DNA from: Phoronis australis
Lineage: Eukaryota > Phoronida > Phoronidae
Assembly: GCA_002633005.1 (NCBI GenBank)
Contig: NMRA01000001.1
Span: 319,299 to 383,298, forward strand
DNA: 64,000 nt
Direction of reading: 5' to 3'
The translations under genes and the position numbers were made by a program. Shown here piece after piece: positions 1 through 11,340 of this stretch (the first letter of the stretch is position 1; every line of letters begins with the position of its first letter). Below the pieces are notes generated by a model that was given only the letters and a program-made list of their open reading frames with translations, made no database searches and had not been told where the DNA came from.

Positions 1-1999
1 GTGTTTCTGTTTCTGTGGTGATGTCAGAGGGTAGGCACCGGGATAGTCTCTGGTCCTCCTCTTTCCAGTATCACACACATTGTAAATTTGGAGATGCAAC
101 CAAGTTCGTGCTGGTTGCACACCTTTCGATCTTTTCCCCTGATACAAGTTTTTGCTGCATCTCCGTATTGCCATCCTCTCTCTATGAGGCGCTTTGTTGC
201 CCATCTCTCCTGCTCTTGTACAATCTCGGCATCTGTAAGTGATGTATCAAAACCAATTCAACAAACAGATCTTAAGTTTGACTTAAGTGTTTGACAAGTT
301 CTGCCTTAACTTTGACTAAAGTACCCAACTGATACGGAAGTTTCAAAGTCTGGAAGTTAAGTCAAAAATGAACCTTTTAAGTCAGTTTCTTGAAACAGGC
401 CTCTGTTTCCCCAGCACGTGTATGTGTGTGCTGTAAACTCTGTCCTTTAAATTTTGTTTGTACAAAAGTTAATTCTTTGATGGATATAATGTAACTAGTA
501 TACATTGACTGCGTCTGTTTTGACAGTATGAAAGTTTTGTGATAATCCCTTGAAACATTCCAGGTAGTGCTTGGAGGGAACCTGAATTTTTCTCTGTTTT
601 GATGATTTGAGACTTGATGTCCAAAAACAAGGTTGTGCTTATCTATATGTATGAAGGTCCTCATATTTTGTTCTGTGCTGCTCAATTACTATGAAACCGT
701 CCGTGGGAGTTAGGGTCCCATGTATCAAGACCCATTGTTGAATAGCGCCATCTGGTGTGGCTAATATATATAGTGCTTAATTTTGATGACTTCCATCTTA
801 AATGTGTTGTGATTTTACTTTTTATGCAGATTTGAAATTGACGTTGTGGTTAATTATAAGGTCAGTGGTAATTGGAAAACATATTTTGTAGAATTTTAAG
901 AATCTTTAAGCATATACTTGATAATTAATAATTTTATTTATACAAGTCAATATATAAGTTGTGTGCTTTAAATTCCCATGATATACTTTATAAAGCATTA
1001 TTTTATTCTTACAATAAAATGATATTGTATTATTTTGATTATTTATTCTGACTTTGATTTTAACTAGAAATTTAGCATTTAGAAATATATAACAATGCTT
1101 ACATCTTTGTTTTAATTTCCTATTCTGCTGTGAGTCGTTGCCTGGAACAGAGACACAGGTGTTGTTTTCAAGTTAGCGTTTCAATGATTTATGGTTTATG
1201 GCATACTATAGAGAACCTAGTAACTTATCACTTTGCTTGAGTAATTTGTCCAAGAAATTACTGTAAAGGTACCTTCCTCAAGTGAGTGAAGTACAGTCAA
1301 CCTGGGTGAATGGTATCGGTTATGCAAGGTACTTCAGGTAAATAAAAATGTTTCTTTTTTTCAATGCAACTCTCTTTAGTGCTGTTCGATCATCACCGTT
1401 GTTGAACATTTTTTTTTTTTTGTTTTTTTAGGGTTTTGAATGGTTTTGAGTTCAAACGGTGGTTAACTCATAGCAGAATACTAAACCCTGTTTTGTTGAT
1501 TTCAACCAGTCCTGGTTCTGTCACCTGCTAATGCATCATTGGCGTCAGTCTTGAACGATAAAAGCAGGAATCAACTAAACACTAACACTCCCTTATTTCC
1601 CAAATTGGACATTCTGGTCCTTGGTGAGTTGTCTTTTAAACAGTTGCCATTTAATTCTCTAAAAGCTCTGGCCTCCAAAATGCATACGTAATAATAATCC
1701 AAAGAAAAAATAACTGAGCAGCACAAACAGAATGTTAATTTTGTTAATGAGTGCTCGTTTTTCATAGGTTATGCATAGAAACTAGAGCGGGTTTAAAACC
1801 CATATTCCAAATGCAAGACCGACTGCAGGTCACATTTGATTTAGGCCAGAACAGAAGCACGAACTTTAAATTAGCGCGTAAGTAAATAACGACATATTTA
1901 TCCAATCCATCGTTTCGGTTTATTTCATTAAACCATTCTCAAGGTAACAGTTACAAACACAAAACAAGCGACACAGGTAGAGAAGAGACTACAGGTACA
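1..1999. other. gene-free AT-rich stretch
   Basis: I see no convincing exon here. The stretch is AT-rich with a poly-T run near 1411-1431. About 250-400 resembles the TTAAG-rich inverted-repeat family found again at 17.5 and 57.9 kb. The short open frames show no recognisable domain. Confidence 0.5.
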
Positions 2000-2001
2000 C
2001 A

Positions 2002-2502
2002 TCAAAATGCTGGGGGAGAGACCACTAGAAAGCAAAACAGTTGGAGCTCAAATGAACCAATGTTTCTATTGAGGTAGCACTCATCATGGTTCAACCGATT
2101 ATGCATAGCCTCCTTTATGAGGAGCCTGAGGGTGACATTATCCTTGTCTAAGATCTGAACACAAGAGCAATCTACAGTGTGACCAGTTGTCAAGGAATGA
2201 TTGAGAACAGCACTGTGTGTGTCTTTACAGTGTTCTTTTACTCTTATGCTAAGAATCCTGTTTGTCATTCCAATGTAAACCTGTTCACAGTCACTGCAGT
2301 TGAGTTTGTACACAACATGACTTGTTTGAGAAATACTCAACGGTGTTTTAAGTCTCGACAAAGACAAAAGTCTGTTTACAGATTTGAAGATAGTAACGAG
2401 TTGCAAACATGGAGCAATAGCTCCAAGTATTCTCTTGATCTGCCTCTCGACTACACAACTACTATTACCTAAATAGGGGATATTGAGAAATACTTTCTTC
2501 AA
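2002..2502 (-). pseudogene. Penelope-like retroelement relic, GIY-YIG endonuclease end
   Basis: The 166-aa minus-strand frame carries a GIY-YIG-type nuclease signature: VVYKLNCSDCEQVYIGMTNR followed by a conserved R and EH (IRVKEH). The upstream segment NIPYLG and a basic RQIKRI stretch resemble the linker between reverse transcriptase and endonuclease in Penelope-like elements (PLEs). In that family the C-terminal endonuclease nicks target DNA for insertion. No reverse transcriptase domain remains upstream, because the frame runs straight into a palindrome at 2459-2605. This is therefore a 5'-truncated, probably dead copy. The last residues may read into flanking DNA. A stand-alone GIY-YIG gene is the alternative, but the Cys-bearing YKLNC..C..VYIG form is typical of PLEs. 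Confidence 0.75.
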
Positions 2503-2605
2503 TTCAGGCCCATGATAAACATCCGAAGGTGTCCTGGACGGATGTTTATCATGGGCCTGAACTGAAGAAAGTCTCTCAATATCCCCTATTTAGGTAATAG
2601 TAGTA
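2459..2605. repeat. 67-bp near-perfect palindrome at the PLE relic
   Basis: The arm at about 2459-2525 is repeated in inverse orientation at about 2539-2605, with roughly a 13-nt loop and very few mismatches. The left arm includes the start of the truncated endonuclease frame. It is therefore a fold-back of element sequence and not a flanking hairpin. Confidence 0.85.
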
Positions 2606-2610
2606 GTGTA

Positions 2611-3430
2611 GTAGGGATTGGCGCCGGGCGAGTTTATTATTCTGCGTTCTGTTTCAAAATGAATTATTCTCATGCTAACCAATGGTTATATGAAACTGAA
2701 ACAATTTGTAATGTCTTGGGTGCTCGTGAGCAGTGCAAATATTTTGAGAAGCCAGCAATGAATAAACCACTGCGTTACCCGCTTTTGATGCCGGCAACAA
2801 AGGCACCGAGGCCACGTGAGCGCATGGTATATTCACTGTTTACTGACAGAAAGCTGTTGTTAAACAATTACTTGATTTTATATTCTATGGTCACATGTTA
2901 GGGGAATCTTTATTTAGAAATACATTTTTCAAATCATTGTTACTGTACAACCTTTGCCCTCACGGTCTGTAGAAGGGGAACCCGGCTTCGCGGTCCCCGA
3001 CAAGTAAGTATTTTCACATAAATAATTACGGGCACATTTATTTCTTTGGCTCACTATTATAGTCTTTTCGTGACTGGAGGTTTAGTTTCCAACTGAAGCT
3101 GGTTTATGTTCGTGCCAGTCCCGGAGGCCACGACGGGCCTGGCACGAACATAAACGCAAATCTAGGTTCTCCTGTCTGTATTTCACGGAAGAATACTTCG
3201 ATTTTATCTCCGAACAGAATCCAAACTCCCGTGCTACGGACCTTGGTAAATTGGCCTGCCGAACTAATTGTAGGCTTTGATTTGTCCAGTTAATCCGTAA
3301 CAGCGAAATAAAACAACACGTTTTTATAAGAACTCTGTGTATTTTTAAGGGTTTTACATCGAAGTTTGATGATTTATTGGTGTTAAACGATGAATTCAAG
3401 CGATAAGCTGACACCACTAACCTGTTGTGA
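2611..3430. other. gene-free stretch with a short hairpin
   Basis: No gene is recognised. At about 3098-3155 the sequence GGTTTATGTTCGTGCCAG is followed by its inverse CTGGCACGAACATAAAC around a roughly 20-nt GC-rich loop, giving a strong hairpin of unknown role. Confidence 0.5.
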
Positions 3431-3944
3431 ATAGTCCAGTCATTCTACGGATAACCCGGAAAAAATTGCAACCGAAGGTTTTATTGCATAAATCGTATCC
3501 TTTCACACCCCTTAGTGGGAAAAAAAAGTACCGGAATCAGAGTGGCGGAAGTTGGTTTTTCAAGAAAGCGGACAAAATGGCCGCCAGATTTTCTGATGCT
3601 CACTATAACTCAAGAGTGGAATGTGATAGAGTAAAAATTCGAAAAGGTTTACCTATGTTTTGTTGGTCAACAAATACATTGGAAATGGTTTTGCATGGCT
3701 GTGGTGATACCGCACTCCGCCATTTTCCAAGATGGCCGCCAAATCTACTAATTGAGTCGCACAAATTTCGCACGAACAGATTTATAGTGTGTCGTCTTGC
3801 TTCAAACGTCGCATCATCGGTTTTCTGGGTCGACTAATCCACTTAGACTCTTTGCGTTTGGCTCTAATTATTACTTCCACCATTTCTGTCAAACATGGTT
3901 TAGGGATGTTTATAATCAATTATAAAATCAATTACATTTATTNT

Positions 3945-4180
3945 TTTCATTACACCATATCTTATATGTCAATTGTCATTTCGTGTTTGATTTTACTTTA
4001 TTTCTGTTTTTGTTGATAAAGGAAGTTGTTACCTCCGAAAATTTCAAATTTCAGTTGATCCATTCTTGTTGTTTAATTTACCGATTTATATTCTTCATTT
4101 CACGAAACAATAGTATCCTTGGGAGGATCTGGATCGCCTTATTTAGTTTCAGATATATTTTCTACGTTTGGAACTTAACA
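3945..4180. repeat. dispersed repeat, copy 1 (second copy near 16.4 kb)
   Basis: This stretch shares long similarity with 16335-16560. The shared landmarks are TTACTTTATTTCTG, CGAAAATTTCA, and an AACAATAGTATCCTTG segment followed by GAGGATCTGGATCGCCT. It lies just inside the left end of the candidate 5.2-kb element, so the 16.4-kb copy may be a fragment of another member. There is a single n at 3943. Confidence 0.7.
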
Positions 4181-4633
4181 GATGTATGTATCGTGTAGAA
4201 CTCAGTTTGATTAAATATATCGAAGCATTAAGACGCTCTCTATCAGCTCTCTGCTCAGCACATCGAGCCACCTCATCTAGTTAACCCGCTAATACCCCAC
4301 ATTTTGGATCCCACAATTTCTAAGATGGCCACCAAATAGTTGCTTCGTGTAAGAACTTCCGATTCCAGAGACACGCCATATCCTGAGTTTTTTAGGTCAA
4401 CACGTCCATTACGATAAATCTTGTCTGGCTCTTGATCATTACGGCTACCATTTTCAAGATGGTTTAACAAACAACTTATTTGGTTCAAAAACATCAGGTT
4501 TGCCTGGATTGAAGGATCATTCTCCTCCTGAAAAAATGTACTGTATTTAAAATAACTCTCTGCAATTAATTCAGTGATCTACTATCCACACTGTCTCTGT
4601 CACTTCCAGTTAGTTGTAAATGCTAGTGAATCT

Positions 4634-7544
4634 CTACACAATCAACCAGTATTTACACAACCAATCTCTGTCAACTGAGAATGAATTGCTGCAGCTAAAA
4701 CCACGGCATTCTCCACATTCAACCGAGTACAGCAATCCTAACTTCTTGCAAGTACATCTCTTGGAACTGCAGTTGGTCTTACATGAGCATCTCACTACTT
4801 TCAGCAGACTCTCTGGTGCTGCTGACTGGTCCGTCGTCGTGGGAATGAATTTTCCACGTGCCAGCATCCATCCCCAATACAGCGAGTCTAGGCCACTGCC
4901 ACGGAAACTTGACCGATCTTGCTCTTGATAATATGTCCCGGCAGCATGGAATTTAGTGACTGAAGAAAGTTGGTGATAATGACTGTATTTGGACTGTGGC
5001 TAGTCTGATACCTCATCCACAAATCGCCTGTATCTCAAGTCATCCAAATTTCCAGAGCCAGTGCTGCCATGAAGCACAGATTCAACTCTTACCAGCTTCA
5101 AATATGTCTTGCTTCAGCAGCATGTGTCTAGTCAATACTCTTACTAGAGTTTTTGCAGAATTCTCGATCTTGCAGTTTCTTCAATGGGAGAGCCTTTGCT
5201 AATACCGAACAGCTGTAATGTTGTGTTGCAACCACCTATTGCATGCGCAAATGGCACAACTGCGCAAGTTTCGGCACCAAGAGGCAACTGTAGTTCCTTG
5301 ATGTCCCAGACTCTCCTCTTGCTTTGCTGCCTCTTGTCAAGTTTCATGAACATTGGAATTTGTTGTGAAGTACCATGGTAACACAAAAGAACCAACAAGT
5401 CTGTATCGTCTGCAATAAGGGTAGTTGGACCTTGTGCTGCGTTCTCTAATGCTGTTTCTACAATTAAAACATGTGCGTCAACTTGAGCTTGCACCACTGT
5501 GCAACCATCATTTCCTAGCAAACTTGACAAGAAGTGAATGAATCGTTTGTTTTTGCTCTTTGCCAAAAATGTTCCTTTTTTACTTGATCACCATGTCACA
5601 ATTGAAGTGAACTTCAGTTCCAACCACCCCACCCAGTTTTCGTACATGAGAGAAATCTTTAGTTGATGGTCCATCTCTGTAACCATCAAAAACAACAGTA
5701 GGCTGGTGTAATCCACATAAGCTCTACCAAATGACTGAAACGTTGCAACTCTAGGCCATGGAATACGGTGAAGGAGAGAACCGGTTTCAATTACATGCAT
5801 CACCGTGTTTTCTGGAAATTGAAATCCTCCTCCAGTAGTCCCCTATGGACCAGAGTGCATCAGCTCATATTGATTTATTAGTGATTCTGGGAAGACCAGA
5901 TGTTCCAAAAAGAGCAGGGGAACCAACACACAGTTCAAACTTCAAAAGGCGTGATCAACTGTCACTGTTGTCTTTTGCAGCTGTCAGGTAAAGTTACTAT
6001 TAGCAGCATGAACTGATTGACTAGTCATTGCCACAACCATGTCTTTCTTTCTGAATGTGAAGTCTTTCACACTTGATCCCTCCATAGACAAGTGAACCGC
6101 TTTCCCCACTTCTCTGGCATTTTCGGCACTGACGCATGTGCCTGCAGTCACACCAGTTTCGATGTTCTGTAATGTTTCTCTTTAAAATGGGTTACTGTTG
6201 TGGAGGAATTCAACAAGGCTGCGGATGTCTTGCCTGGGTACATTCTTTATGCTGCTGACTTGTTTCACAACTCAAGTTTGTCACAGTATGCATGGCACCA
6301 TTTATACTTGAGCATGCCGGCAAGGAAAGCAGCCATGGTGCACTCTGTGTATCTCCCATTTCGCAACCTCTAGTTAAACCTCCTGTTGTTTTAATACCTT
6401 TCATGAGGGTTTGTTCAATTACAAGATCATATCTCATTATGACAAGCCTGCCCAATATCTGTCACTTTGTCTTTTTGTGTGTTGGCCATAGATATCTGGA
6501 CGGGTGTCTTTGAGTTGCTAGGTCTGCTGCAAGTATATGTATGAGGATTTTGCATAAGAGTTGTGACCAGCAGCTGCAAAGTAAGGCAGCATTTCAGAAA
6601 CTGCTTTTAAGTGAAGCTCCAATTCTGACGTTATTTCTGCTTTTAAAAAGTCGAAGGATGTCAGTCATCTTCATATACTGTAGGCAAAGATTAATGATTC
6701 GACTTTACAAAGACAAGTCTGATCTATGTGCTTCCATTTTTATGGATACTCACAAGACACTCCGACGAGCATACATCGTCGCACACAGACGACATGCCAG
6801 CAATAAGATCATCATACCGCTTCAGACCAGCTTTCAAATCATCATGAAGAATATCATTGGCCATTGATTCTTCTGACGAGCTATTCTCTGTCACTGCGAA
6901 TTCTGAAGACCTATACTCCTGATTCAGCCGTGTTTGAATATACCAATGGCAGTAGGTCGGAAGCCAGAAGTGAACTCTCGTGGGGGCATTCCACTGTAAT
7001 CCAAGGTTCAGAATCGGAAGACACTGGCTGGGCATGGCATGCCCCAGAGTACACATCTTTTTATGTGATCAGTTAGGATGTCTGGGATGTCTGAAGAATC
7101 TGTCTCCATATTCTGATGAGCCAAAATTTGTCTACAAGCATTGAACTGCTCCACCTCTTGGCATGGAATCTGTTTGTTCTGTGTTGGTGACATTCCAGAC
7201 TGCTGGATTTTCTGAGGAACCTGAATTTCTTTCTTCATTGGTTTTGGATTGGCGTTTCCTGATCTGTCAATATTTGGAAGTGGGATGTTGAATGTTCTGG
7301 CTTTTATGATGGCATTCAGTGCTGAGTCTACCAACATATGCCCCCTCAGTGCTCTATCCACACTTTTTCCATTTAAAATAAGGATCACACTGTTTGATGC
7401 ATGCACCGTCTCAAGAAGTTCTTGAAGCCATGTGCCAGACATTACGTATCCGATAGATCCCAGAAAGCTCATCTCAGTATGAAATCTTCCAAGCCTGGCT
7501 AAGAACAAGTGACTGCACATCACTGTCGTTTTGTTTGCTGGCAC
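4634..7544 (-). pseudogene. decayed PIN-like / Cys-rich invertebrate repeat-family protein
   Basis: Fragments in several minus-strand frames line up in the order of one protein. 7544-7008 holds LNGKSVDRALRGHMLVDSAL. 6455-6210 holds VIEQTLMKGIKTTGGLTRG. 5803-5588 holds IETGSLLHRIPWPR. 5566-5144 is the longest piece, with acidic positions spaced as in PIN/FEN-type nucleases (DAH.LIV, then DDTDLLVLLCYHG, then GGCNTT.LFGI). 4867-4634 is a Cys-rich tail (RCSCKTNCSSKRCTCKK.GL). I know this arrangement from large families of uncharacterised, multicopy proteins in cnidarian, echinoderm, hemichordate and amphioxus genomes. Their activity is not established; nuclease function is inferred from the acidic pattern. 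Frame changes and stops between pieces make this copy a pseudogene, unless some breaks are introns. Confidence 0.7.
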
Positions 7545-8655
7545 TAATTTTTTCTAAAATCAGTTACATATGTTTATAAAAAGCATGCATATTAAACAAA
7601 TTGTGAGTCCTAACTATTAAAATTTAATTAATAATTTTTTGTTACACAACCCTTTTTGTTTTTCATCAAATTCAGGCGAAATCAGCAGCCAAATTCTCAA
7701 TACATGCCAGCAGCAGACGAAATCGATGCTTGGGAACAACTCATAATACCTCCAATAGCAGAGAAAAGGCCACTTCCTGCCCAATTTTATTAAGGGTTTG
7801 TGTAATGAATAAGCCAATAACTCCACCAGAATAACATATTTTTCTAACACATATTATTTTTGATACCTTAAATGAATATATTTTACAGAAAAATAATTGA
7901 GTTTGTGAAATTTATTATGAAAATTTAACTAAAGCCTTTTCTGAAAAACACACCAACTTTTATGTTATATAATCTAAGATGTGATTATAATTCCACATTT
8001 AGTATCTAAATCTTAAAAACAAATTATAGAAACAATCCACTCATTAACCCTGACTGCAGATTGTAAAATGTTTTTGTGTAAATGCGTGTCAGGTTACAAA
8101 CAAAGTTTGCAGAACGTAAATGGGGTAAATTGGGGTTCGTGAATTGGCAGCCATTTTGGCGGCCATTTTGTCAACCTTTTTGATTTTTTTCGCAAACCAG
8201 TGACCAACTGTAAGGTCCAGATATTTTCAATTGTCTAGCATACAAAAGAATAAAACTTTTGCCATTTTCAGGGCAAAATATTAAAAGAAATCTTGCAACA
8301 TGTACCAAATTGCCGTTGCGGCCGCTTTTTTGTCGGCCATATTGGTTTTATTTTACGGAAAACTGGCATCTTTTGATTGGTATGCCTGTTATGAAAAGTA
8401 TATAATCAATGACAAACTTAATTGTTTTATTTTTAGCTGTTACATAAGAGTAATATGCCAGAAAACAGTAAAAAGTAGTTTTGTCGGCCATTTTTTCCGC
8501 CGTCTAGAAAAACCGACTTCCGCCACTCCGATTTCGGTAGATTTTTTTTCTGACACCAAGGGATGATTGAAGATGCCATTTATGCAAAAAAACCTTCTGT
8601 TGCAATTTTTTCTAGGTTGGGCCCTCTGGAGCCCTAGAATGACTGGACTAAAATT

Positions 8656-9120
8656 GCTGAACAGACTGCGTGTGAAACCTATTACGTCATTGGATAATTT
8701 CAACACCTCTGTCTGCCGTCAGGTGTCAGGTAACGCAACCGAACGTGCCGTTATCGAGAAGAGATACTCGATCTGAATTGATACAAAATGGGTTGTTTTT
8801 TGGGTGGCATGGTCCTTTAATTTCTCATTGCCTTCACCTATGGTGAAGCCTTATTGACGTCAGGCGCGCGTTAGCCAATAAGAATGAACATTGGAAAAAC
8901 ATTTTTTACAAAAATACTAAAGTAAAACAAAGATGTGATTTATGCCAATCTAAGGACTTCGTTCATAAACTAAATTACATTAAAAATCAGGTTTTTGTAC
9001 TTCAAGAACCTGTTAATCATGGCCTGATGAATGTTATAACGGTGACGTAGGTGTAAGGCTTAGCCTACCCATGCAGCTATGAGGGCTTTTGCATTTACCT
9101 TGGCGTTTGTCGTTCCTTAA
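8656..9120. other. gene-free stretch
   Basis: This is the spacer between the candidate element and the 3' end of the PEBP-CCP gene. I see no exon or repeat with support. Confidence 0.4.
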
Positions 9121-10503
9121 TTAGCAACGAAAGTATGGAAATATTGCAAAAACGAAGGTTACAGTAGCAAGACAGGGGGAAGGTGACGGCAACATGGCTG
9201 CCGAGCCTTCACTTCCACCATGAGGGATAGTGACGCTTGTTTTTTCTGGGCCGGCCTTCGCAGAAGTTGTTGAGACTATAGTTTTTGCTTCAATCGATTC
9301 GGCTCTGGACGTTTCACTTGATACAACTTGACCGGTGGCAGCAGTGGAAGTCGCTGACCTTTGGGATGCTCTTGTAGCGGATCTAGTCTCGGGGGCTGAC
9401 GTTTGTGGTGATGCAGCCGTGACTGTGGACTGGACGGTAGCCGCCGTAGTTGAAGTGTGAGAAGCTGGGGTGGATGTAGAAGATTTTACAACTTGACCAG
9501 CTGCAGCAGGGGAAGTTGCGGACCTTTGAGATGCTTGTGTAGCGGATCTAGGCTCGGGCGCTGACGATTGCGGTGACTCAGCCGTGACCCCAGATTGGAC
9601 GGTAGCCACCGTAGCTGAAAGATGGGAAGCTGGGGTCGATGTAGAAGATTGTCTTTGGTTGGTTCGTGTAGTCATTTTAGTAGCGATTGAAATTTGCAAA
9701 GCAGCAGTTGTATGCTTTGGATTGCAAGTTGGAGTAGGTGGGTTAAACACGCCAGTTGAGGAACACGTACTCAAACTAGATGACTTCCTTCCGTTCTCCA
9801 TCTGAAATCCTTGTTTGCAAGAAAATAGGACTTTCTCGCCTCGAGAAACCGTTGGATACCCCAACTTGTTGGTGACTAAGGGCGAATTAGTAACGTCCGG
9901 TACAGCACATTGTTTTATTTTGGATCTCGAAGCACGAAACTGAAAACTCGCCTTGATACTAGCTCCTGTAAACCTATTGAAATTCATGAATGATTTTACA
10001 TCAAAACGACCTCTTTGAGTACCCCGAAAACTAACAACTTGCCGCCGTTCTTGCTGGAAGAGAAAAAATTGATATCTGTGAATATCTCCGTCATAGGGAG
10101 GAGATGGGCCTCTATAGGACATTATAGAATCACCGCCATTATCGTTGGCACTCTCGTCTGTCAGAGTAGATCCGTTCACGTTCCGAAGTATCCAATGAAG
10201 CCAGTATCTCATCGTTGGTTGGTCTGGCGAAGGTGCGTCGGGGTCTACCATAAGAATTGAATACAGCTCCTCGTTATTAGCGTTTTGCCACTTTACGACG
10301 GGTTTATAAGTAGCCTTGCTCTTTGGATAAATGTACTCGTTACATTTCGGAACATACATGTTCACAGTGTTCGAGAGATAGGACACTTTCAGAGTGGATG
10401 ATGAGTTGATGCAAAATGAGTGTCTGTATTCATCAACTGTTTCTATCTGTACAAAAACAGTGAAAAACAATAAGACTGTGATTAAACAAAGTGCCGATGC
10501 CAT
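9121..10503 (-). CDS. secreted PEBP domain - CCP/sushi - Ser/Thr stalk protein
   Basis: One uninterrupted 460-aa frame. Residues about 1-22 form a signal peptide (LITVLLFFTVFVQI). About 35-190 is a phosphatidylethanolamine-binding protein (PEBP) fold with both family motifs: DPDAPSPDQPTMRYWLHWI, and GPSPP followed by HRYQFFLFQQ. About 202-265 is a CCP/sushi module with four Cys (CAVPD, FSCKQGF, STCSSTG, PTC), though the usual Trp before the last Cys is absent. About 270-430 is Ser/Thr/Ala-rich and contains two ~54-residue repeats beginning STSTPASH. The end is hydrophobic (LATVTFVFAIFPYF) behind small residues, as in a GPI-anchor signal. PEBP proteins bind anionic ligands or phospholipids; CCP modules mediate protein contact. 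The expected location is the cell surface. The start is the Met before the signal peptide. No intron is evident, which could mean a retrocopy. Ligand and role are unknown. Confidence 0.85.
   Translation of the reverse strand: MASALCLITVLLFFTVFVQIETVDEYRHSFCINSSSTLKVSYLSNTVNMYVPKCNEYIYPKSKATYKPVVKWQNANNEELYSILMVDPDAPSPDQPTMRYWLHWILRNVNGSTLTDESANDNGGDSIMSYRGPSPPYDGDIHRYQFFLFQQERRQVVSFRGTQRGRFDVKSFMNFNRFTGASIKASFQFRASRSKIKQCAVPDVTNSPLVTNKLGYPTVSRGEKVLFSCKQGFQMENGRKSSSLSTCSSTGVFNPPTPTCNPKHTTAALQISIATKMTTRTNQRQSSTSTPASHLSATVATVQSGVTAESPQSSAPEPRSATQASQRSATSPAAAGQVVKSSTSTPASHTSTTAATVQSTVTAASPQTSAPETRSATRASQRSATSTAATGQVVSSETSRAESIEAKTIVSTTSAKAGPEKTSVTIPHGGSEGSAAMLPSPSPCLATVTFVFAIFPYFRC
9322..9645 (-). 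repeat. two ~162-bp coding repeats in the PEBP-CCP stalk
   Basis: The DNA coding for the Ser/Thr stalk is duplicated in tandem. Each unit encodes STSTPASH at its start and SQRSAT then GQVV near its end. Both repeats keep the frame, so the duplication only lengthens a mucin-like spacer likely to carry O-glycans. Confidence 0.75.
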
Positions 10504-11340
10504 GGGAATTTTTCGAACGTGGAAACTGAAACGTTACACGCGACATAAAAATCAAATCAGAATCACGAGACCCAATGCACAAAAATGTAGCGTTCATTGG
10601 CCCTTCGTGTCTGTGTCAGAAATGGTCTTTGAAAATGTTTGTAAGTCGTACTATACATGAATATAATTCACCGTTTATCGGTGACCTGTGTAAGTTTCAG
10701 AAAGACGTCTTGTGCAAAGGGCAAGGGTTGAGAAATGCGGATTTGAAAAAATCTAAGCCCAGTAAAATGTACCGATCATGGACCATTTGTGTCGATTTCA
10801 AAGTGCTGATATGAAAAATCCCCAGAAATACATTGTTTATCGGCCATTACTGTCGGTTTCATCGAGACGTCTTCTTCAAAAGGCAGGGATAGCCACTCAA
10901 AACTTGCCGTTGGACCGTAAATAATGAGGCAACCTCGGCAACCATACATCCCGAACTCGAAATAAGCGTAAGCTGGCAGGTGTAGCGAGACTCTCGCGTG
11001 ACCGCTTCGTGATAATCCATGTCCCGCGGCTGTAGTGTGCGGATTGCAAAACATGTTCAAATTCTTGAAATGAGCCGTTTGTCGGCCATTTGTGTCGGTT
11101 GCAAGCATGTTATTAGCAGCAACACATCCGACAATAGTTTTGTCATTTTCCCCTCGTCGTGAACACAAACTTGTCGTAACTGAAAAAGGTACGGATCTTT
11201 TTATGATGATCACCAAAACGCTAGAATACGTTACATATGGCTAACGTTGTCATATAATAAACGTGTTTCGATTTTTTCTCTCTTGACGTCATCTAACTCT
11301 GAACAAATTTTTGAAAATGTTTCTACTTGAAAGTGATCGT
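10504..11340. other. upstream region with decayed repeated motif
   Basis: This region lies 5' of the PEBP-CCP gene. On the minus strand a motif reading roughly GACACAAATGGCCGACAAAC recurs in diverged form near 11090, 10840, 10785 and 10600. The open frame at 10776-11216 is built over these repeats and shows no domain, so I do not call it a gene. Confidence 0.35.

Larger units (their letters stand above)
3433..8655. mobile_element. candidate 5.2-kb DNA transposon with inverted ends (decayed)
   Basis: The left end starts with AGTCCAGTCATTCTA (about 3433). The right end finishes with its inverse (TAGAATGACTGGACT, about 8650). The inverse similarity continues inward for about 165 bp (3433-3595 against 8480-8650): a TTGCAAC.GAAGG motif, a TTGCATAAAT motif, a GAGTGGCGGAAGT motif, then AAAATGGCC. 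Copies of AAAATGGCCGCC-like motifs recur just inside both ends (3577, 3729 and 4323 on plus; 8150, 8320 and 8480 as inverse), as expected of subterminal binding sites. The interior carries the decayed coding region at 4634-7544. No transposase is recognised and no target-site duplication is clear. Two unrelated inverse copies of one repeat flanking the gene relic is the alternative. Confidence 0.5.

Noticed and set aside
10776-11216. 146-aa open frame on the minus strand
   Set aside because: It lies over a diverged repeated motif, has no recognisable domain and no splice context.
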